DNA of 6,351 bases from Acidobacteriota bacterium (GTDB lineage Bacteria > Acidobacteriota > Terriglobia > Bryobacterales > Bryobacteraceae). Numbering within the stretch: the first letter of the stretch is position 1; every line of letters starts with the position of its first letter. The notes under the pieces were generated by a model. It was not told the origin of the DNA, did no database searches, and was given only the letters and a program-made list of their open reading frames with translations. The stretch spans positions 1-6,351 of the forward strand of contig JAPKYY010000566.1 of the NCBI GenBank assembly GCA_026394095.1, read 5' to 3'. Made by a program: the position numbers and the translations under genes. Shown here one piece after another: positions 1 through 5,993 of the stretch.

Positions 1-148
1 GGTAGGTGCGGGTGCACCCGTCCCCACTGTGATTTGGTGAAAATCCGGGCTTTTGGGGTTTTGCGCTAAGTTATAGATTCTGAGTGACTTGGGGCATGGT
101 GCCGGATTTGATCGGGAAGTCTGGTGGTCCGCTGAAGCTGCCAATAGG

Positions 149-2461
149 CTAGAAAACCTCAAAAACATTGAGGAAAATTGCAGGATAGCGCTGGGACAGG
201 CCAGGCTGAGGACATTCCAGTACTGGAACAAGAGTAGCCGTTCCAATGATTTCGACGGCAGGTGCCGCTGTGTTAATCCCGGTGGCAAGGGCGTAGAACG
301 AAGGATTGGTAATTGGCTCCTCCGGGAATGAGACGTTTGAGGTCACTGTTTCGGATTTGCCGCAGGTGTTCCCAATTTTCCCAAATATGCACAGCCGGCC
401 ATTCGGATCTGTATACTTGAGCGGATTGTTCCGAACGTACCCATAGAGATTCCAACTTTGCGGGTCGCCAGTGAACTGGTCAGCGAACGGGGCGTCCGGG
501 CTGGTAAACCGCCCCTGCGCCGCCGACATGTACCGAGCCCCGAAGTAATCCAGGCCCGTTTCGGCGTCCCGTTCTTTACCCGTGAAGCGAACCTTGTCCT
601 TCAGCTCAGCGTCGCTCCCCGAGTAGTTCTGCGCGACTGTCCGGCCACCAGCCAGCTTGAGGTCTTCTCCAAAAGGTGCATAATCATAGCGGCGCACAAC
701 ATTTCTGTCTTTGTCAGTGACGACCCTTGTGCTTCCGAGATGATCTTGCGTGACGTAGGAAACGCCTGTGGACTCGACGTCCGCGCTATCCTCCATCAGC
801 AAGTTGCCGCTGACATCGTAGGCGAAATAGGCTGGCACGGCTCCGGTTCTTTTTACTCTTCTTCCGAAACCGTCATAGACGTAGCCGGTGATTGCGCCGA
901 ATCTGTTCGACTCGTAGATGCGATTCTCGCCGTCATAGCTGAGGTCATGAGTGCCTGGACCGGATGCGCCGGCTCCCCCTGCGAGACGCTTCAGATTGCC
1001 GGCTCCGTCGTAATTCGTCAGGCCTCCGATGGGTTGGGTGATCAGCCGGTTTGTGTTTGTATCAAAATCGGCAGCAACCGTGGCAGTAATGCTGTCTGTG
1101 TAGGGTAGAGTGTTGCCGCCGGGTGGAATCCACCGGTTGCCGTATGGATCGTACTCGAATTCCTGCTTCCAGGTTGGGGTACTAAGGCTGCCTTCTTTGA
1201 CGCAGCTCAGGCGGTTCAGCTTGTCGTAGCCGTAGGTTTGCGTGAATGTCACGCCGCCCACCAGGATGTCCTGCTTCACCACGTTTCCATTATTGACCCA
1301 ATTGGGGCCGCCGTTACAGGTGGTGCCATCGTAGATTAACCCGAATTCGGCTACCGAGTTCGCAATCGCTGTTGTGCCGAGCTGGGTTTTGGTGAGTTGC
1401 AACCTTGTGTTGAAATCCCACTTGGAAATCAAACCGTTGCCGAGCGTCATTTGCTTTGGTGCGCCGTGGGGATGATATTCCATCTGGCTGGCGTATACGG
1501 TTGCGCCTTTGCTGACGCTGGTGAGCTGCCCTAGGGAATTGTAGTCGTAGGTCAGGCTCCAGCCTTTGGGATAGCCGAGAGTTCGCAGTTGGTTGGCAAA
1601 ATCATAGCTGTAGGTAGTAAGGTACTGCTTGGAATCCACCCGCTGCGTTGCCTGCTCTACGCGGCCCAGAGACTCGAAGCGATGGAAGGTGGTCTGGTTT
1701 GTTTCATTGGAGGGCGAACCTACTCTCACCCGTACTAGCTGCCCGATGGGATGGTTGGTGACTGTGTCCCCTGGCTGGCGCTGGTCAGAGTCGTAGGTGA
1801 AATGAACGTCTGGACTCACCGCTGATGTGGAGGGATACGATTTCTTTAGAATGCGATTTAGTTTGTCGTAGTCGATGATGAGCGCATTCAGTGACGTGCT
1901 GCGACCGTCTTTCTTTTCTTTCAAGTTGCCGTTATCGTCGTAGGCAAAACTAATTTTTCCGGTTTCCGGGTTTTTTGCTTCCCTCAATCTGGACAGGGAA
2001 TCGTAAATGAAATTTCTTTGCTGTGCGGCCTGAGTGACCTTGGTCAGATTGTTCAAAAGGTCATATTCATATGCCGTTGTCCAGGGCCCGCCGCTTGCCG
2101 GATACTCAATGGCATTCACGATTCGACCAAATGCATCGCGATCCGCAGCGGATTGCACCTGCGCGGGATCGGTCGTTGTGGTTCGCAATACAGGAGACGC
2201 ACCACTCACGATGGCATAGCTTAAGGTGGATTGCAGGTTGTCGGGAGAGATCTTTTTCGTTATCCTTCCGAGCCCATCATATTCTGTCTTCGTGCAAGGA
2301 GAAGTTGCACAACTTGTAGGAAGGACTCCATCGGTGGGATTATAGGCTTCGACTTCGCGGTCGAGCCCGTCCAGAACCTTGAAAGAGATCAGGCAATTCG
2401 TGCCCGTCGAATCGCAGAAGGCTCCGTCTTTTGAAGTTCTTGAAATCACACCGCGCCCCAA
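149..2461 (-). CDS. RHS/YD-repeat protein with RHS core domain, 5'-truncated
   Basis: This frame encodes 770 residues from a TTG at 2461, but that TTG lies inside a YD motif (DGLGRG), so it is probably not the true start. Many YD repeats are visible: YDGLGR, YEYDLLNNL, YDSLSRL, YDDNGNL, YDKLNR (twice), YDYNSLGQL, YDGENRI, YDGFGRR. Next comes a full RHS core: DHLGSTRVVTD, YDYAPFGE, RFTGKERDAETGLDYFGARYM, GRFTSPDAP, NLYGYVRNNPLKYTDPNGR, ending at residue 689. The family forms a hollow beta-cocoon shell that commonly encloses and delivers a variable C-terminal toxin. Here the post-core tail is 81 residues, with a hydrophobic stretch (about 718-748) and no toxin motif I recognise. Full RHS proteins are usually well over 1000 residues and often have a signal peptide; neither is present. 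No immunity gene is evident downstream (1-148). I am confident of the family, not of functionality. Confidence 0.9.
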   Translation of the reverse strand: MGRGVISRTSKDGAFCDSTGTNCLISFKVLDGLDREVEAYNPTDGVLPTSCATSPCTKTEYDGLGRITKKISPDNLQSTLSYAIVSGASPVLRTTTTDPAQVQSAADRDAFGRIVNAIEYPASGGPWTTAYEYDLLNNLTKVTQAAQQRNFIYDSLSRLREAKNPETGKISFAYDDNGNLKEKKDGRSTSLNALIIDYDKLNRILKKSYPSTSAVSPDVHFTYDSDQRQPGDTVTNHPIGQLVRVRVGSPSNETNQTTFHRFESLGRVEQATQRVDSKQYLTTYSYDFANQLRTLGYPKGWSLTYDYNSLGQLTSVSKGATVYASQMEYHPHGAPKQMTLGNGLISKWDFNTRLQLTKTQLGTTAIANSVAEFGLIYDGTTCNGGPNWVNNGNVVKQDILVGGVTFTQTYGYDKLNRLSCVKEGSLSTPTWKQEFEYDPYGNRWIPPGGNTLPYTDSITATVAADFDTNTNRLITQPIGGLTNYDGAGNLKRLAGGAGASGPGTHDLSYDGENRIYESNRFGAITGYVYDGFGRRVKRTGAVPAYFAYDVSGNLLMEDSADVESTGVSYVTQDHLGSTRVVTDKDRNVVRRYDYAPFGEDLKLAGGRTVAQNYSGSDAELKDKVRFTGKERDAETGLDYFGARYMSAAQGRFTSPDAPFADQFTGDPQSWNLYGYVRNNPLKYTDPNGRLCIFGKIGNTCGKSETVTSNVSFPEEPITNPSFYALATGINTAAPAVEIIGTATLVPVLECPQPGLSQRYPAIFLNVFEVF
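152..173 (-). terminator. Weak hairpin plus T-run at the RHS stop codon
   Basis: On the minus strand, CCTCAA (173-168) pairs with TTGAGG (162-157) around a 5-base loop, followed by TTTTC running into the TAG stop at 151-149. This has the form of a rho-independent terminator but is weak (6 bp, half of them A-T), and it sits inside the last codons of the RHS frame rather than after them. Confidence 0.3.
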
Positions 2462-2695
2462 GCCATCGAATACCTGATCGTTGCGCTGGTATGAGGAAGA
2501 AAGTACCTTTGTGCTTTTGCGTACGGTAGTCGTAGCTGAAGCAGCCGTATAAAGATAGTCAAAAGCTGTTTCGGCCCCTGCCCGGACAATTGATTTCAGC
2601 CGATCCAGTGGAGGTACGGTCCGACGACCTAGGTAACACTTTAGCCCGAGGACATGGGTGACAGTTTGGTTCGCTGTCGATTGGAATCCCCGCGC
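2462..2695 (-). pseudogene. In-frame upstream remnant of the RHS gene, no start codon
   Basis: The RHS frame stays open upstream of the TTG at 2461 as far as a TAA at 2696-2698. The translation through about 2620 looks like genuine RHS protein (PPLDRLKSIVRAGAETAFDYLY, then a segment ending NDQVFDGLGR). The frame contains no ATG or GTG, and no TTG above 2461. Beyond about 2619 it passes into the repeat array, so the last 25 or so codons are repeat DNA rather than gene. I infer that the 5' part of the gene was removed when the repeat or mobile element arrived. Confidence 0.65.
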
Positions 2696-2910
2696 TTAGG
2701 CACGGGGTTGGACGAGGGGGTGGACGGGGGCTGTGTGCGGCCCGGGGACGTGGGTGATGCTTTAGCCCGGCGACATGGGTGACAGTTTGTTTCGCTGTCG
2801 ATTGGAATCCCCGCGCTTAGGTACGGGGTTGGACGAGGGGGTGGACGGGGGATGTGTGCAGCCCGGGGACGTGGGTAACACTTTAGCCCGGCGACATGGG
2901 TGACAAAAGA
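2619..2910. repeat. 121-bp tandem array with nested 25-bp subrepeat pairs
   Basis: The motif TTTAGCCCG recurs at 2640, 2761 and 2882, exactly 121 bp apart. The two full periods (2640-2760 and 2761-2881) differ at about 9 positions. Each period contains two adjacent 25-bp subrepeats of the form GCCCGG-GACRTGGGTRACA-TTT. These start at 2619 (degenerate), 2644, 2740, 2765, 2861 and 2886, and the pairs are separated by a 71-bp spacer that is nearly identical in both copies. The spacer holds a short CCCCG/CGGGG inverted repeat. The left end overlaps the RHS frame; to the right, similarity stops around 2905. Closely spaced repeated blocks of this kind are known at IS21-type transposon ends, where they bind transposase, so a mobile-element remnant is likely, but no transposase gene is present. 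Confidence 0.85.
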
Positions 2911-3047
2911 GCTTGACGGCCTCGCCAGGGGGTGGGGTGGGATAGCGTTAACAGAAATTTTTTAAAAGTTTAGGGCTTTGTTTTGTTGGGGTTGGGGCTT
3001 GGTGGGGCTCGATTGCTTGTTTGGGGCTGGTAGGGTGTTGGGCGTGT

Positions 3048-3245
3048 ATGTATTCCCTGATGTTGGACTCGCCGTTTGCGGGGCGCCGGAGAATGGCTGC
3101 CCCGAAGAAGAAGATTGAAGAGCGGCAGGATTTGTGGATCGAGAAACTGATTCGCGGCCTGATCGCAGTTGCCCGGAATGTGCCTCAGGCACGGGTTGCC
3201 CTTTACCAATTGATTCGTGATTTGACTCTCGATATAGGAAGGTGA
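3048..3245 (+). CDS. Small basic helical protein preceding the terminase, unknown
   Basis: This predicts 65 residues from the ATG at 3048. Other possible starts are an ATG at 3060, an ATG at 3093 (50 residues, beginning MAAPKKK) and an upstream TTG at 3021; none has a convincing ribosome binding site, so the start is uncertain. The core is a lysine-rich segment (KKKIEERQDLWIEKLIRGL) followed by a probable amphipathic helix (ARVALYQLIRDLTLDIG). Its TGA stop lies four bases before the TTG start of the terminase ATPase, so the two genes are almost certainly one transcript and probably translationally coupled. Position and size would suit a terminase small subunit or another DNA-binding partner, but I see no recognisable helix-turn-helix and the role is a guess from context. 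Codon use is balanced, unlike the G-ending bias further downstream. Confidence 0.6.
   Translation: MYSLMLDSPFAGRRRMAAPKKKIEERQDLWIEKLIRGLIAVARNVPQARVALYQLIRDLTLDIGR
3236..3242 (+). promoter_or_regulatory. Ribosome binding site deciding the TTG start of the terminase ATPase
   Basis: AGGAAGG lies seven bases before the TTG at 3250. The frame upstream is closed by a TAG at 3235-3237 and has no ATG or GTG in between, so this site and TTG are the only good initiation choice. It overlaps the end of the preceding small gene. Confidence 0.7.
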
Positions 3246-3249
3246 TGGT

Positions 3250-4029
3250 TTGACTCGTAACGAAGTAGTGTCTGAAGCAGTTTGGAAATTTGGCGATTGC
3301 GTTGGCCTCGCCGGAGGTGTGCTTGGATTTGAGCCCGATTCGAAACAAGCCGAGGTGCTTGAAAGTGATCCGCGCCGGTTGCTGCTTTGCTGCTCGCGGC
3401 AGTGGGGTAAAAGTACGACTGCGGCGGTGCTGGTGGCGCTGCGGGTGTTGCGGGAGCCGGGGGCGCTGGTGGTGATTGTGTCGCCTACTCTGCGGCAGAC
3501 GGCTGAGCTGGTGCTGAAGGTGCGCGGGTTTGTGGAGCGCATCGTAAAACTGCGTGGGCGAGGCCGGCTGTTGCTTGAGTTGCCGAATGGGGCGCGGGTG
3601 CTGGGGTTGCCGGGCAATGAGTGTCATGTGCGCGGGTTTTCTGCGCCGACGCTGGTGGTGATTGATGAGGCGGCGCGGGTGGGGGATTTGCTGTATAAAT
3701 CGCTTCGGCCGATGCTGGCTCATGGCGGGGATCTGGCGTTGCTGTCGACGCCGTTTGGGGAGCGTGGGTTCTTCTGGAGGGAGTGGGCGCGGGGTGGGGA
3801 TTTGTGGACCCGGGTGAGAGTGAAGGCCACGGATTGTGCGCGGATTCCGGCGGCTTTTCTTGAGGAGGAGCGGCGGGTGCAAGGGGAGGACTGGTTTCGG
3901 CAGGAGTATCTTTGTGAGTTTGTGGGGATGGACAATCAGGTGTTTCGGCAGGAGTGGTTTGACCGGGCGGCGGCTGGGGGCCTCGATGTGGCGGCGCTCG
4001 ATGTACGTCTTGATGGGGAGTTGTGGTGA
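3250..4029 (+). CDS. Terminase large subunit, ATPase half (Terminase_6N-like)
   Basis: The 259-residue product carries the packaging-motor ATPase of tailed-phage terminases. Visible parts are: an adenine-binding Q motif (F27-E-P-D-S-K-Q33); Walker A in the typical terminase form S49-R-Q-W-G-K-S55-T56; a segment VIVSPTLRQT (75-84); Walker B L135-V-V-I-D139-E140-A; and the coupling motif L164-L-S-T-P-F-G170. The end of the domain (WFRQEYLCEFV, then VFRQEWFDRA) is the usual lead into the nuclease domain, but a TGA at 4027-4029 stops translation there. The nuclease follows as a separate gene starting on the last base of this stop. Normal large subunits are single proteins of about 450-600 residues; the two halves here total 475. 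From about 3400 onward codons end overwhelmingly in G, unlike the first 50 codons. No other phage structural gene is in the window, so this may be a prophage relic or a domesticated enzyme. Confidence 0.85.
   Translation: MTRNEVVSEAVWKFGDCVGLAGGVLGFEPDSKQAEVLESDPRRLLLCCSRQWGKSTTAAVLVALRVLREPGALVVIVSPTLRQTAELVLKVRGFVERIVKLRGRGRLLLELPNGARVLGLPGNECHVRGFSAPTLVVIDEAARVGDLLYKSLRPMLAHGGDLALLSTPFGERGFFWREWARGGDLWTRVRVKATDCARIPAAFLEEERRVQGEDWFRQEYLCEFVGMDNQVFRQEWFDRAAAGGLDVAALDVRLDGELW
4015..4020 (+). promoter_or_regulatory. Ribosome binding site for the terminase nuclease ORF
   Basis: GGGGAG lies eight bases upstream of the ATG at 4029, inside the end of the ATPase gene. With the TGATG overlap it supports separate, coupled initiation of the nuclease. 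A GTG at 4023 or 4026 is a less likely start. The nuclease frame is closed upstream by TGA at 4011-4013. Confidence 0.55.
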
Positions 4030-4679
4030 TGCTGCGGAGTTTTCATATTGGAGTGGATCTGGGGCAGAGGCGCGACTATACGGCGGTGGTGGTGCTGGAG
4101 CAGCGGATTGAGAAGACGGGAGTGACAGACAGGATTACGTATGAGCAGGTGTGGAGGAGGAGGCTGATTGTGCGCAAGGCGGCGCGGCTGAAGCTGGGGA
4201 CGGAGTTTCACCGGATTGTGGATACGGTGGTGCAGCTGTCGATGCATCCGGAGCTTGATGGGAGAGTTGTGACTACGGCGATTGATGCTACGGGGATGGG
4301 GCTGGTGGTGACCGAACAGTTGCAGATGCAGCGGCCGCGGGGAGAGCTCTATCCGGTGGTGATTACGGGTGGGAATGAGATGAAGTACAGGGCGGGGTTT
4401 TATCCGACACCGCGGACGGATATTCTGCTGGGGGTGGTGCAGGCGTTTGAGGTGGACCGGCTTGAGGTGGCGGGAGAGGTGCGGGGTTGGGAGATGCTGG
4501 TGGAGGAGCTGCGATCGATCCGGAAGACGCCGGGCGTGGCGGGGCCGAGGTTTGAGAGTGAAGGGCAGCATGACGATATGGTGTTTGCGCTGGGGCTCGC
4601 GCTGGTGGGTTACCGGCAGAGGGTGATGCCGGTGGAGGGGAAGGCGGTGAGGCGGATGGCGGGGTTTGGGGATTGGTGA
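4029..4679 (+). CDS. Terminase large subunit, RNase H-like nuclease half (Terminase_6C-like)
   Basis: From the ATG at 4029 this gives 216 residues and corresponds to the headful or cos-cutting nuclease domain of large terminases. The RNase H-fold acidic residues can be placed: D10 on the first strand (IGVDLGQRRDYTAVVVLE), D86 in TTAIDATGMG, and the paired aspartates D182-D183 in GQHDDMVFALGLAL on the last helix. The conserved K119 region and TPRTDIL (127-133) are also present, so the two-metal active site looks complete. The start overlaps the stop of the ATPase gene by one base (TGATG), which favours coupled synthesis and a two-chain terminase. The junction lies in the normal linker between the domains and no sequence seems missing. 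Codons strongly prefer G in the third position. A recent frameshift in a once-fused gene is the main alternative. Confidence 0.83.
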   Translation: MLRSFHIGVDLGQRRDYTAVVVLEQRIEKTGVTDRITYEQVWRRRLIVRKAARLKLGTEFHRIVDTVVQLSMHPELDGRVVTTAIDATGMGLVVTEQLQMQRPRGELYPVVITGGNEMKYRAGFYPTPRTDILLGVVQAFEVDRLEVAGEVRGWEMLVEELRSIRKTPGVAGPRFESEGQHDDMVFALGLALVGYRQRVMPVEGKAVRRMAGFGDW

Positions 4680-4765
4680 GGATGATCGGCTGGCATGGGT
4701 CTTGTCCAGCGTCAACGCTCACGTAAAAGTGACCCCCTCGCGATCACTTAGAAGTAAGGACCTTC
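4680..4765. other. Convergent spacer with short hairpins; possible insertion-element end
   Basis: The terminase cluster (plus) and the 311-residue gene (minus) converge here. AAGTGA at 4727-4732 can pair with TCACTT at 4744-4749 around an 11-base loop, and AGCG at 4708-4711 can pair with CGCT at 4716-4719. Neither is followed by a clear T-run, so they are poor terminators. The stretch AAAAGTGACCCCC, followed 13 bases later by AGAAGTAAGGA, resembles from memory the termini of some IS21-group elements. I see no transposase, so this is only a suggestion. Confidence 0.3.
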
Positions 4766-5701
4766 CTACGCATCCACAACAATGCCCTTGCGTAGAGCCA
4801 GGCTTCGAGCTTCAAGCACCGCCTGGACCAGGCGGTCTCCGGCTGGATCGAGGGCAGGATCGATCGGTACGAACAATACAGTGCCTTCGCGGCGAGCAAG
4901 AACGCTATTTACAACCAAGGCTCGCATCAGCCAAATCGCCGCACGCAGGCTAATGCACTTCAGCCCCAGCCAGCCGAGGTATTCTGGACCACTTGAGGGA
5001 AGGCCTGTTTTGCGCCGCAGCTCTTGAGCTACATGATCGCGGAGAGCGCGAATGGTGGACTCATCCTGCAGGCCATTTGGAATTCCTGGCTGGAGAAGGG
5101 GGGCAATCGCGTCGGCCTTTTCAAATAACTCCGCAATGGCCCGTTGCTGGGCTGGCCCGATGTGACCGACATAATAATGGGCGGTTTTGGCGACGGAGGT
5201 GACCACGTTTTTGATCTCTTTTTCCAGCCTGAAGTGCGGACCTGCCGGCAAGCTCACGATGCTGTTGTCTGCGCGGGCTGAAATGTTCTCCATTGTGATC
5301 GCACGCGTCATCCAAGTGGCCATGCCTGCGTCTGTGCAAGTCAGATGGACCCAGCCGGGATTCAGAGAGTGGCAAACCGTAAGACCGGTGACCATGCGGA
5401 TGCCACGGCAAATTTCCTCAACCACGATTTGGTATTGCTCAGGCTGAGACTCAATCTCGCTCGCATTGCCAGGCTCAAGAAGGGTACCCCGGTGTGGCGG
5501 GCCGCCCGCCATGGCCAGATCGCAGAAAGTTCTCCAGATTTCGTCCCAGGCAACCCGGCCCGAGGCGTCGAACTTCAATCCCGCAGAACCCATGGAAAGT
5601 GGTTTGAGGTCTTCGTAGCACTCCTGGTACTCTTCGGGCAGGATCGTCCTTAGCTTGCTATCGAGCTTCTGGAGATCGGTATCGGTAGAACCGTTGTTCA
5701 T
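4766..5701 (-). CDS. Unrecognised 311-residue soluble protein with internal duplication
   Basis: The start is an ATG at 5701 with a weak GAGAG upstream; the stop is TAG at 4766-4768. I do not recognise the family. The protein is mixed acidic/basic and shows no signal peptide or membrane helix. After a leader of about 45 residues comes a conserved-looking segment, GRVAWDEIWRTFCDLAMAGG followed by PPHRGTLLEPG (48-78). Two related units follow, about 92-160 and 219-287. Each has a helix ending in TGL, then GW-x-x-L-x-C, W-x-x-RA and an AR dipeptide; unit 1 continues SLPAGPHF and unit 2 FVPIDPAL. The spacing between units is 127 residues. A segment KEIKNVVTSVAKTAHYYVGH (161-180) joins them. Third codon positions favour C and G evenly, unlike the terminase genes, so it has a different history. 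Clean length and composition suggest an intact gene; function cannot be assigned from the sequence. Confidence 0.8.
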   Translation of the reverse strand: MNNGSTDTDLQKLDSKLRTILPEEYQECYEDLKPLSMGSAGLKFDASGRVAWDEIWRTFCDLAMAGGPPHRGTLLEPGNASEIESQPEQYQIVVEEICRGIRMVTGLTVCHSLNPGWVHLTCTDAGMATWMTRAITMENISARADNSIVSLPAGPHFRLEKEIKNVVTSVAKTAHYYVGHIGPAQQRAIAELFEKADAIAPLLQPGIPNGLQDESTIRALRDHVAQELRRKTGLPSSGPEYLGWLGLKCISLRAAIWLMRALVVNSVLARREGTVLFVPIDPALDPAGDRLVQAVLEARSLALRKGIVVDA

Positions 5702-5920
5702 TTACTCTCGTGATCGTAGCGCGATTGTGGTGCTGGTGGCACAAGTCTGAAATGGGCTTGCACGAGGCCAGCCAAGCTGGTTCGGAAGTTCGCGTTGCGG
5801 CTGGAGTGGTGATAGAGTTTGGCAAGGCTCGACTTGTTAAGACTCGACTGGCTTGGGGACTTCGATTCCGTATCTGACGACCGCTTCAAGGCGATGTACC
5901 GTCGAGGCGAGCAGCCTCAT
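5698..5920 (-). pseudogene. Possible small gene or frameshifted remnant upstream of the 311-residue gene
   Basis: One minus frame gives a 27-residue peptide from ATG at 5920 (MRLLASTVHRLEAVVRYGIE, ending VPKPVES) to a TAA at 5839-5837. A second frame is open over the rest, without ATG, and reads NKSSLAKLYHHSSRNANFRT, continuing to a TGA at 5700-5698 that overlaps the ATG of the 311-residue gene as ATGA. Codons in both parts favour C or G at the third position. One frameshift near 5840 would join them into a protein of about 74 residues. No known motif is seen and there is no good ribosome binding site, so this may equally be non-coding leader. Confidence 0.25.
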
Positions 5921-5993
5921 CCTGGCTGCTGAGGTTCTCACCAACCGTCTACTAAGCCAGTAGCGCCACGGAACTAAAGACTGCTTGTGCGCC
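5702..5993. promoter_or_regulatory. Divergent intergenic region between the 311-residue gene and the membrane-protein gene
   Basis: The 292 bases between the two divergent starts must hold promoters for both genes unless the small remnant described here is real. I see no good -35/-10 pair on either strand and no operator-like palindrome. A CTCGAC direct repeat (5828-5833 and 5843-5848) is the only small-scale structure noted. Confidence 0.35.

Noticed and set aside
458..1108. Plus-strand frame of 216 codons inside the RHS gene
   Set aside because: It lies opposite well-conserved RHS core sequence and shows no domain of its own.
2619..2910. CRISPR array
   Set aside because: The 25-bp repeats come in adjacent pairs and the spacers between pairs are nearly identical, whereas CRISPR spacers are unique. 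No cas gene is present.
2905..2980. Promoter with TTGACG at 2913-2918 for the terminase cluster
   Set aside because: No acceptable -10 box lies 16-19 bases downstream; the AT-rich stretch near 2955-2972 is too far away.
2962..3882. Long minus-strand reading frame (306 codons) opposite the terminase ATPase
   Set aside because: Its product is rich in Pro, His, Arg and Gln with no motif. It is the antisense shadow of a gene that uses mostly G-ending codons, and the sense strand encodes clear ATPase motifs.
4005..4035. Programmed ribosomal frameshift joining the two terminase halves
   Set aside because: No canonical X-XXY-YYZ slippery heptamer is seen between the nuclease-frame stop (4011-4013) and the ATPase stop (4027-4029). 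The ATG with a ribosome binding site explains the junction better.
3936..4715. Minus-strand frame of 259 codons opposite the terminase nuclease
   Set aside because: Same low-complexity His/Pro/Arg composition; the plus strand carries the RNase H-like motifs.
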